DNA of 64,000 nucleotides from Blautia sp. (GTDB taxonomy: Bacteria > Bacillota > Clostridia > Lachnospirales > Lachnospiraceae): NCBI GenBank assembly GCA_022769545.1, contig JALEJS010000013.1:1-64000 (forward strand), given 5' to 3'. A program made the translations under genes and the position numbers. Below, piece by piece: positions 1 through 6,463 of this stretch. Each line of letters opens with the position of its first letter. Position 1 is the first letter of the stretch. The notes below the pieces were generated by a model that was not told the DNA's origin, made no database searches, and saw only the letters and a list, made by a program, of their open reading frames with translations.

Positions 1-267
1 ATCCATCATCAGATGAATTCCCTCAATATTCATCGGATCCATACCGATCAGACCCTGTTTAAACAATTTAAGAACTTCCAGAACGGTTGCACTGTTCTCT
101 CCGGTAACCGGTTCAAACGGAGCTGCCTCTCCGATTCCATAAAGTCCCTCGTCTGTCATAACTTTTACCAGAACATTCACAGAATGATCCTGTACGGCAA
201 ATGCAATACGGAACGGCTTCTTCATCGGAATGTGAATCACTTCTACTTTTACATCAGTAATTTTCAT
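1..267 (-). CDS. Enolase-superfamily enzyme (muconate-lactonizing/dipeptide epimerase type), N-terminal part
   Basis: Only the first 89 codons lie in the window; the gene runs off the left edge. The start is the ATG at 265-267, preceded by a strong GGAGG site at about 271-277. The visible part begins MKITDVKVEVIHIP and carries the capping-domain features of the enolase superfamily: an early beta strand, a basic pair followed by FRIAFAVQD, and the GIGEAAPFEPVTGE loop near residues 48-61 that covers the active site in the muconate-cycloisomerase subgroup. The catalytic barrel with its metal ligands lies outside the window, so dipeptide epimerase versus another cycloisomerase-like activity cannot be settled. 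It is transcribed away from the neighbouring IS relic and has its own promoter. Confidence 0.7.
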   Translation of the reverse strand, partial: MKITDVKVEVIHIPMKKPFRIAFAVQDHSVNVLVKVMTDEGLYGIGEAAPFEPVTGENSATVLEVLKLFKQGLIGMDPMNIEGIHLMMD

Positions 268-292
268 AATAGACCTCCATACTGTAAAATTA

Positions 293-326
293 TTTTAAAA
301 TTAGTATAATTTTAAAATTAGTATAA
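293..326. repeat. Two perfect tandem copies of a 17-bp AT-rich unit
   Basis: The unit TTTTAAAATTAGTATAA occurs at 293-309 and again at 310-326 with no mismatch. On the minus strand each copy contains TATACT, so the duplication doubles a possible -10 box between the epimerase start and its main promoter. The surrounding 268-480 stretch is very AT-rich and holds no gene that I can support. Confidence 0.75.
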
Positions 327-354
327 TTTTACTATTGCTAAAATATATAGTCAA
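326..354 (-). promoter_or_regulatory. Sigma-A type promoter for the enolase-superfamily gene
   Basis: Read on the minus strand: -35 TTGACT (349-354), 17-bp spacer, -10 TAAAAT (326-331). It lies about 60 bp upstream of the ATG at 267. Extra TATACT boxes sit downstream in the tandem repeat. Seen directly; activity is inferred. Confidence 0.55.
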
Positions 355-480
355 CCTTTTCCCTTCTAAAATACAAAATTAGGGATTTTACATAAAAATT
401 ACCCGATAAATCTGTGAAAATAAGACGAAAAGGAAGGGGAAATGGAATAAAAAGACGAAGTATAAATTTTAATATTTTTA

Positions 481-1294
481 CTATAAATGAGCAAATATTA
501 AAAATTGCACAAAGTTACCCTGCAAGTTCCAAAACTTCTTCAAAAGTGGCACCATTCTTTATCGCCCGAAACAGATTCTTCAAATATTCTGTTTTTAGCT
601 GCTGCATGTATGCATAGCCTTCATCAAAAGAACAATACGTTCCTTTGCAAGTGCAACACATATAATGGATAAATGACATAATCAGCCAGTATCGTTGAAT
701 TCCTTTTTGGGAACGCAGCTGATATTTATCCAGACCAGGTTTTTTCTTGCTTTGTCGGAAAAACAGTTCAATCTGCCAGCGTTGGGTATAAAGTCTCAGG
801 ATTTCCTGCGTGGATAATGCTGCATTTGTTGAAACAAAGATCCGCAGTGCTTTTGGAATCCCAAAACATTCTGCTGGATAGCTCAGTAGAACCACTGCAT
901 TGGGAACATCGTTCAGATCCCCTTCATACCGGTATACGTAAAACTGCCTTTTATCAACGGTCACAAAGCTGATATTTGGGTCTGTTTTCCGTAAGTGAAG
1001 GGCAAATACACTGGCTTTCTGCCGGATTCCGCAAGGATAGAGGTTTTGCCACGGTATCCACGCAAAAAGACAGAAAGAATGATAGCCATGAAATGCTGCA
1101 AGTAAATATCGGATAAAAAACAATTGAGGTTCAGGGCTCTAAAGTAATTGTAAATCTTATTGGAATGATGTATAATGTTTGCAACAGGCAACCCCTTGTT
1201 CGAGTGAGTAGGTTGTTGGTCGTACTTCAATTATACATCATTCAGCAGAGGGTGTCTTTCTTTTGTGCAAAATTTAGAATTTACTCATTTATAG
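481..1294 (-). mobile_element. Degenerate IS4-family insertion sequence with both ends preserved
   Basis: The ends form imperfect 32-bp terminal inverted repeats: 481-512 begins CTATAAATGAG and ends TTGCACAA, while 1263-1294 begins TTGTGCAA and ends CTCATTTATAG. By eye about 27 of 32 positions match. The 7-bp sequence ATTTTTA directly flanks both ends (474-480 and 1295-1301), which is the expected target-site duplication. The element is only about 0.8 kb, too short for a working IS4 element, and its transposase is broken, so it is an immobile remnant. Family assignment rests on the Y-x2-R-x3-E-x6-K signature in the transposase. Confidence 0.82.
515..1230 (-). pseudogene. Remnant IS4-family transposase, internally deleted and frameshifted
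   Basis: Two reading frames together resemble one transposase. The N-terminal piece (1230 down to about 1030) starts MKYDQQPTHSNKG and contains the helical LQHFMAIILSVFLRGYRGK segment. The C-terminal piece, in another frame from about 1020 to 515, carries the DDE-superfamily end with YTQRWQIELFFRQSKK, an exact fit to the YREK signature of IS4 transposases, where E is the third catalytic acidic residue. The central stretch with the first catalytic aspartates is missing. Total preserved length is about 230 residues against the 350-450 usual for the family. It cannot be functional. Confidence 0.8.
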
Positions 1295-1332
1295 ATTTTT
1301 ATATATATTAAAATTATTCAAAATCTGGTTTA

Positions 1333-1360
1333 TTTACAAAAGCAAATTGTATGGTATACT
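1333..1360 (+). promoter_or_regulatory. Promoter of the XRE-cupin regulator
   Basis: -35 TTTACA (1333-1338), 16-bp spacer, -10 TATACT (1355-1360); both boxes match the sigma-A consensus at five of six positions. The start codon of the regulator follows at 1427 behind a G-rich ribosome-binding site (AGGGGGGA, about 1411-1418). Confidence 0.6.
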
Positions 1361-1426
1361 AATACAGGCAGCGGGATTCCGCTGAAGATCATAGAACATA
1401 GTACATCGAACAGGGGGGATTACAAT

Positions 1427-2011
1427 ATGCTCGGTGAGCAGGTACGCAACATAAGAAAATCAAGAGGCATTACACTAAAAGCCCTGGCTGAACAGACAGG
1501 ACTTTCCATTGGCTATATATCCCAGATAGAGCGCAATCTGACGAACCCGTCCCTGTCAACGCTTCGCAAGATCAGCGCCGCTCTGGATGTTCCCACCTAT
1601 CTTTTTATGGGAGAAGCCGAAACTGACAACACACTGACTACCAGAAAAAATCAGGTCATCACTTTATCACAGCCCCATTCCAACATCCGTTACCATCTGT
1701 TGACACCGATGCCATCGGCAGAATTTGTTCCCCAATCTCTGATTATCGGTTTTGAGCTGGAAGCGTACTCCAAGGATGGTGAACGTCCTGTGATTCACCC
1801 TAGTGAGGAGATCATCATGGTCCAGTCTGGAGAACTGGATGTTATCATCGGAACTGAGAGAATTCACCTGTTGGAAGGAGATTCGACCCTGATCCGCTCC
1901 AACCTTCCCCATATTGTGGAAAACACAACAGACAGGCAAACAACCGGTATTTCCGTATTCACGCCTGCCATCTGGTTTCCATCCCCTCGCAGGGCCGAAC
2001 AGAATAGATAA
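1427..2011 (+). CDS. XRE-family transcriptional regulator with C-terminal cupin domain
   Basis: A 194-residue protein. Residues about 4-60 form a lambda-repressor type helix-turn-helix (LGEQVRNIRKSRGITLKALAE, then the recognition helix around GYISQIERN). Residues about 110-180 form a small cupin barrel, with the glycine/acid-rich QSGELDVIIG turn and a LEGDS ligand-region loop. This architecture is typical of regulators that bind a small metabolite in the cupin and control a nearby catabolic or transport gene. It is transcribed from its own promoter and faces the decayed ABC transporter genes, which may have been its former targets; that link is inference. Ligand unknown. Confidence 0.9.
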   Translation: MLGEQVRNIRKSRGITLKALAEQTGLSIGYISQIERNLTNPSLSTLRKISAALDVPTYLFMGEAETDNTLTTRKNQVITLSQPHSNIRYHLLTPMPSAEFVPQSLIIGFELEAYSKDGERPVIHPSEEIIMVQSGELDVIIGTERIHLLEGDSTLIRSNLPHIVENTTDRQTTGISVFTPAIWFPSPRRAEQNR

Positions 2012-2014
2012 AAC

Positions 2015-2152
2015 TCAGCCCTTTAAAAACTCTTTCGTTTCTTCACACTCCGGCTTTTCCCAGAATGCTTCTGCATCCTTTGTTTGCTTATTATAAAAAT
2101 CAGCTTCCTCAAAACTGGCTTCAAAACCAGATCTTGCTGCTTCAATACTCAT
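2015..2152 (-). pseudogene. Possible N-terminal scrap of a methyltransferase-like gene
   Basis: A 45-codon frame starts at the ATG at 2150-2152 behind a plausible TAGGAAA site. It reads MSIEAARSGFEASFEEADFY, then NKQTKDAEAF, then stops shortly after. The beginning resembles the first residues of class I SAM-dependent methyltransferases found in Firmicutes, but the glycine-rich SAM-binding motif never appears, so most of the gene has been lost. It converges on the XRE-cupin gene with three bases between them. The family call is weak; it could also be an unrelated small protein. Confidence 0.35.
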
Positions 2153-2164
2153 ATTTCCTACCGC

Positions 2165-2287
2165 CTTTTCCCTGATATTCCGGCAATACAAACACAGAGA
2201 GCACATAGCTCTCATCAACACTTCCCCAGTATCCGGTTATCCCCCCACATCCGATAATTTTATTGCCGTATGCAGCAACATAAAATC
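2165..2287 (-). pseudogene. Internal fragment of a GNAT-type acetyltransferase
   Basis: Read on the minus strand in a frame different from the ABC permease, this stretch gives VAAYGNKIIGCGGITGYWG, followed by SVDESYVLCVCIAGISGK. That is the central strand pair and the start of the acetyl-CoA loop of a GNAT fold. There is no start codon, and the frame closes right after. The left side of the permease remnant runs straight into it, so a deletion junction near 2288 appears to have fused two unrelated genes. Similarity was judged by eye. Confidence 0.45.
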
Positions 2288-2998
2288 TTCAAACACACCT
2301 CGAAGCATATGATTTTTAATCAAGGCAGTTCCATATGTCCCCGGAAGATAACTCATGACTTTCTGCAGGCCCTCTCCAAAGTTGGAGATTGGCATATATG
2401 CTCCACAAACAAATCCGTATCCGGCACTGACAATCGTTCCTACTGCTGACATTTGTCCCTGCGTTTTCAGCGGATATCAGACAATGCTGGATAAAACAGC
2501 ACCAAATAATACCAGGATAAGCAGATCCAGAATCAATAGAGCCACATCCGCCACTGTCAGATACCACCCCATCATTCCTATGTATCCAAGGCAAAGCGCC
2601 AGAGCCAATGCATTCACCATCAGGGAATTCCGCACTGTGGAAAAGAAATACCCCAGATAGATCATGGGCCTTCTGATCGGCGATACATCAAAATCCTTCC
2701 GCACTCCAAAGGCGCGGTCCTGTACCATTGTCAGATTGACACAAAAGGTTACCGTCACACAACTGACTGCCAGAAGGGCTGCCGCAAGCTGCCCTGCCAC
2801 CGTTCCGTTGATCAGTTTTTCTGAAATATCCACCACAGCCGGGATATTGGAGGTAAAGGAATCTTTATACACTTTTGCCAGAAATGTGGCATACAAAACA
2901 ATCAGAATCATCGGTGTAATTAATGATGAAAGAAGCATTCCCTTATCTCGGAAAAAGAGTTTCCTATTTCTTTCAATCAGTGCTGCAAATGTTCTCAT
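2288..2998 (-). pseudogene. ABC-2 type transporter permease, interrupted by an in-frame TGA and truncated
   Basis: Starts at the ATG at 2996-2998 and overlaps the upstream ATPase remnant by 4 bp. The first 173 codons (MRTFAALIERNRKLFFRDKG onward) give the cytoplasmic start, TM1, an outer loop and several hydrophobic helices of an ABC-2 permease. A TGA codon at 2477-2479 then interrupts the frame. The same frame continues downstream with family-typical sequence (QMSAVGTIVSAGYGFVCGAY, LPGTYGTALIKNHMLRGVF), so this is a nonsense mutation rather than a frameshift. At about 2288 the homology ends abruptly and an acetyltransferase fragment begins; the last membrane helices are gone. Non-functional. 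Confidence 0.8.
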
Positions 2999-3705
2999 CT
3001 CTGTTCACCTCCCAGTTTTTTTCCTGTCACTGTGATAAAGACATCGTCCATTCCACCTTTGACAATCTCATAATCACGAAATACAGATGCATGGTTTACG
3101 ATCAGACCGGTAGCTGCCAGAGGTGTCTCAATGGCAATCCGGTACCCGTCCCTGATTTCTTCATATGCCATACCCAAGCTTTCCACTTCCTCTCTGGACA
3201 CTCCATAGATAGTGAGATAATCTTTCACATATTCACTCTTCAATTCATACGGAGTACCTTCTGCCGCAATACAGCCGTGATCGATGATCACAATATAGTC
3301 GGCGGATGCTGCTTCCTCCATATAATGGGTCGTCAGTAAAACCGTAAGTCCTTCTTCCTCACGAAGTGTTTCAATAATGCTCCAGATCATTTTTCTGGTC
3401 TGGGGATCCAGGCCGGTGGTCGGTTCATCCAGTATTAATAACTGCGGCCTGTGAATCAAAGCCCTTGCAATATCCACCCTGCGCCTCTGACCGCCTGATA
3501 ATTTTCCTACAGGACGGTCAATAAACTCCTGCAGGTCAAAAATCGTAATCAATTCCTGAAGGCGATCTTCAAACTTTTTCCCTGTGATGGCATACAGTGC
3601 AGCTCTGCTTTTTAAGTTTTCTCTTGGAGTCAATGGTTTATCTAACACACTGTCCTGAAAAACAACACCTGTCATTTCTTTGATCTTATGTCCTGAAGAT
3701 ATCAT
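2995..3705 (-). pseudogene. ABC transporter ATP-binding protein lacking its N-terminus and Walker A
   Basis: The frame begins MISSGHKIKEMTGVVFQD, that is, at the Q-loop. It then has the signature LSGGQRRRVDIARAL, Walker B LLILDEPTTGLD and the H-loop LTTHYMEEA, followed by a C-terminal extension typical of drug or lantibiotic exporters of the ABC-2 class. The first 70-80 residues with the P-loop (Walker A) are absent, and an intrinsic terminator lies only a few bases upstream, so neither ATP binding nor normal expression is expected. It forms a former two-gene operon with the permease remnant (4-bp overlap). Confidence 0.8.
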
Positions 3706-3710
3706 ATTTC

Positions 3711-3745
3711 AAAAAAGAATGACCGGAACCACACGGATTCCGGTC
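3711..3745 (-). terminator. Intrinsic terminator between the MBL gene and the ABC remnant
   Basis: Perfect 8-bp stem GACCGGAA/TTCCGGTC (3721-3745) with a 9-nt loop, followed on the minus strand by ATTCTTTTTT. It would end transcripts coming from the DUF523-MBL pair. Between it and the MBL gene (3746-3899) I see only a short frame ending FYEMLSEFCGGKK, probably another gene scrap. Confidence 0.8.
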
Positions 3746-3899
3746 TGTTTTACACTGGATTCATACTTATATGATCATTCACACCCTAAATCTTTTTTCC
3801 TCCGCAAAATTCGGAAAGCATCTCATAAAAGCGAGTCAGATGTATGGCATCGGAAGCTTCACAGCAGTAGAACGGATCAGACTGCTATGGTTTTGAAGC

Positions 3900-4793
3900 T
3901 TATCTTTCACCTATTGAAACAGATTTCCACCTCATCAGATGATCTGTGAAATCCACACTTAATCTGCCCTTATCTTTCAGCCAGGACAGATAGGAACGAA
4001 CTGTGCTTCCTACCAGTACATATTGTTCAAATGTCATGGTAAGCCCATATCTGTCAAAGGCTTTCTGTAAAATCTTCTCGAATGTCAGCGCCTCCCCGCA
4101 TGTCTCCACCAGGAACTCCGACACTTCATATACTTTTTCCCGATTATACTGAACAAGTTCTTTCATATCCCTGCCGGCATCCGCATGGGCCGGTACAAAC
4201 ATGGCGGCTTCCATCGTCTCAACCTTGTCCAGTGTTTGCAGATAAGCCTCCACATCATAAATAAAAGAAATTGCATATTTATCCAATGTTTCTTTACTGC
4301 TGATGCAGTCAGCCAGAAATACGGTCTGATCCGGCGTACGGAAGCCTACCATATCAAAAAAATGTCCCTTTAAGGGAATAATTTCAATCTCTGCGGGAAA
4401 TCCCTCATCTGAAAAATCTGTAATCTCACTCTCCTGAGCTAACAGAAATTTATGACGCAGATCTTTGCAGGGATAACCGCCATACAGAAATGACGGTTCC
4501 AGAACCGGATACCGTGAAAATGCCGCTTCAATGCCGCCGGAATATATTTTGCATCCGGTCTGATTTTGAAGATAACGGTTCCCGCCGATATGATCTGCAT
4601 TGGAATGTGTACTTAATATCCCCTTAAGCTTCCAATTGTTTTTCTCTAAAATCTGCCGCACTTTTCTTCCGGCATCTTTGTCGTTCCCACTGTCAATCAG
4701 ATAAACGTTATGTTCATCTGCAAGATAAACACCTATTTTTGCCGGACAATTGATATAATAGCTTCGATCGCCGACCTGAACTACTTCATACAT
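3900..4793 (-). CDS. MBL-fold metallo-hydrolase
   Basis: 297 residues; the start at 4793 follows GGAGGAATTCAA. The metallo-beta-lactamase fold shows the VYLIDSGNDKD strand at 30-40 and the metal motif THSNADHIGG at 62-71. Here the second histidine of the usual HxHxDH is Asn65, while His63, Asp67 and His68 are kept. Further ligands are probably in LKGHFFDMVG and FLADC. Such proteins hydrolyse thioesters, lactones or similar small substrates; the exact reaction cannot be read from sequence. A C-terminal helical region (about 215-297) resembles a small winged-helix extension. It follows the DUF523 gene by 32 bp and is likely co-transcribed with it. Confidence 0.85.
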   Translation of the reverse strand: MYEVVQVGDRSYYINCPAKIGVYLADEHNVYLIDSGNDKDAGRKVRQILEKNNWKLKGILSTHSNADHIGGNRYLQNQTGCKIYSGGIEAAFSRYPVLEPSFLYGGYPCKDLRHKFLLAQESEITDFSDEGFPAEIEIIPLKGHFFDMVGFRTPDQTVFLADCISSKETLDKYAISFIYDVEAYLQTLDKVETMEAAMFVPAHADAGRDMKELVQYNREKVYEVSEFLVETCGEALTFEKILQKAFDRYGLTMTFEQYVLVGSTVRSYLSWLKDKGRLSVDFTDHLMRWKSVSIGER

Positions 4794-4825
4794 TTGAATT
4801 CCTCCTGTTCATTTATGTAAGAAAA

Positions 4826-5278
4826 TCATATTGTGAGCGGAATCGCATTCATCGTGCATTTCTCTATATCTTCCACGTCGATCACCTTGATTCCTTCATC
4901 CATCAACATTTTTGCAAATATTCCCTGTCCTTTGATTTTCTTTCCGGAAAAAGAACCGTCATAAATCTCCTTCACGCCACAACTTGGACTTCTGGATTGG
5001 AGAACAGCAAGTTCAACCTTCTGTTTTAACACTTCCGCCAGAACCTTCTCGGCACCAGTCCGGAACTCCTCGTCTACGGATTGTCCGGATTTTGTTTTTA
5101 CAATCCCATCCACTATTTCAGCGGAAGCTCTTGGCACCGGAAGTCCTCCCGCAACTTCGGGACACAATGCCACAACCTCATGCCCTTTGATAAAGGCAAC
5201 GGTCTTTTCACTATAATTATTTCCGCCGTTATATTTACAATTTTCACCTAATAAGCAGGTACTTACAAATATTCTCAT
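4826..5278 (-). CDS. DUF523 family protein
   Basis: 150 residues, close to the usual length of this family. It opens with MRIFVSTCLLGENCKYNGG, the family hallmark with two closely spaced cysteines (C8, C14), followed by VVALCPEVAGGLPVPRASAE and later LQSRSPSCGVKEIYDG. The conserved cysteines suggest metal or Fe-S binding, but no biochemical role is established to my knowledge. It is the first gene of a probable two-gene transcript with the MBL hydrolase. Confidence 0.88.
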   Translation of the reverse strand: MRIFVSTCLLGENCKYNGGNNYSEKTVAFIKGHEVVALCPEVAGGLPVPRASAEIVDGIVKTKSGQSVDEEFRTGAEKVLAEVLKQKVELAVLQSRSPSCGVKEIYDGSFSGKKIKGQGIFAKMLMDEGIKVIDVEDIEKCTMNAIPLTI

Positions 5279-5365
5279 ACGATCGCCTCTCTGATCTCTC
5301 TGATATATTTATATATGATTTTCATTTTTCTGTCTTCCGCTTAGGCGTAGAATATATCCGGAACA

Positions 5366-5441
5366 AAATTATCTTTCTTCTGGTTTACCCTTACTTTTTC
5401 TGTTCTTTTATCATAAATTATGAGAAATTATCTTTCTTCTG
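5366..5441. repeat. Direct repeat of 17 bp flanking 42 bp
   Basis: AAATTATCTTTCTTCTG occurs at 5366-5382 and at 5425-5441. The second copy lies in the 3' end of the ThrE-type remnant (5418-5716), so a local duplication accompanied the decay of this gene. No gene is supported in 5279-5417. Confidence 0.55.
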
Positions 5442-5716
5442 TGGTATCAGAAACAAAAATACCTTTTGCGGTATCTCAAACACAAATACGATTCCCAGCA
5501 CAATGGCAAAGGCAATTTTTACAGCCATATAGCCATTATGCACTGCAAGCCGAAGCTGATCGGTCACAAAATAATACGCTGTCCAATACACATAGGATCC
5601 CGGAACCAGCCTGATTCACCGATTATTCCGCAAAACGGATAGTACTTTCCGGGTACTCCGAACAAAACCGAAAAAGCAAAGGTTCCTGCTGCCGCTGCAA
5701 GTATCTCTTTCATCAT
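5418..5716 (-). pseudogene. ThrE-type threonine/serine exporter, second subunit, internally deleted
   Basis: Starts at the ATG at 5714-5716 behind an AGGAGG site and reads MMKEILAAAAGTFAFSVLFG, then VPGKYYPFCGIIG, the expected first helix of the small DUF3815/ThrE subunit. After roughly 50 codons the frame is lost. Near the 3' end another frame resumes with YWTAYYFVTDQLRLAVHNGY and IAFAIVLGIVFVFEIPQKV, ending at the TAA at 5418-5420. About half of the usual 150-residue protein is missing, so it is not functional. It overlaps the end of the first subunit remnant, which is the normal operon layout for split ThrE transporters. Confidence 0.7.
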
Positions 5717-6197
5717 CCGATCCCTCCTGTCACACAGCCGGATAATGCAGTTCCGATACCCACACCCACCGCAATGCTGATAAAAGCAACCAAAGCATCC
5801 ATCATGCGAACCGTTCCTGAAATTTCCTCTTTCCCGGCATATTTTTTATACGTGTAAGTTCCCGCGCTGCCTCCTGTAAGGTATATGCTCCCTGTTCAAT
5901 CTCACGGGAAAGCTGGTTCACCGCCGTCACACGATCCAGATGGGTTCCGCTCACCGGAATGTGCTGCACCTTTGCAAAAAAATTCTCCCGTTCATTTCCC
6001 GCAGTTATAAAGATTCCATTGCTGAGAACAAACGTACTTCCTGACTCCAACCCATAATGACGACAGATTCTGTCAATGGTTTCCTCCACACGAAAAATCT
6101 CAGCACCGTTTTCCAGTAAAATGTGCCCTGCCTGAAGGGCAAATTCCATAACACGCTTGTCCTCCCCATGCAGCTCTGCTTTCCTTTCCTCTGGCAT
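5713..6197 (-). pseudogene. ThrE-type threonine/serine exporter, first subunit (DUF1212), internally deleted
   Basis: The likely start is the ATG at 6195-6197 (MPEERKAELHGE) with AAAGGAG upstream. The N-terminal cytoplasmic domain is intact: MEFALQAGHILLENGAEIFR, then the ESGSTFVLSNGIFITAG and HIPVSGTHLDRV blocks that mark DUF1212. After MPGKRK the frame runs into a stop near 5802. In another frame the last helix of the same family follows (MMDALVAFISIAVGVGIG) and ends at the TGA at 5713-5715. The middle, with most membrane helices, has been deleted. Both halves of the same transporter are thus broken. Confidence 0.75.
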
Positions 6198-6369
6198 ACC
6201 TGTTTTATCCACTCCTTTCGTCTGGTCTCCTTTGTTACCAGCCAATCTCCTTTCTCTGAATCCCACATGCGACGTACTTTTTTTGCCAATAAAAAGTAAT
6301 ACTTCGTTCATTATATCCTCTTCCCCTGATTTTTGAAATATTTTTTTGCCGGTACATTTTCCGGAATAC

Positions 6370-6403
6370 AAAACCCGCCCGACTTACCACGAAGTCGAGC
6401 GGG
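6370..6403 (-). terminator. Intrinsic terminator downstream of the GGDEF/EAL gene
   Basis: A 12-bp stem with one mismatch, CCCGCTCGACTT/AAGTCGGGCGGG on the minus strand, followed by TTTTG. It lies about 60 bp past the stop codon of the GGDEF/EAL gene. Confidence 0.75.
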
Positions 6404-6463
6404 TCTGTGTAACATCCATCGGACAGAAAAGTCGAATAAGTGCATTTTGCCTGATTACGGCAA

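Noticed and set aside
3746-3899. Minus-strand frame ending FYEMLSEFCGGKK
   Set aside because: It looks like the C-terminus of some protein, but there is no start and too little sequence to assign; it is probably another scrap in the decay zone.
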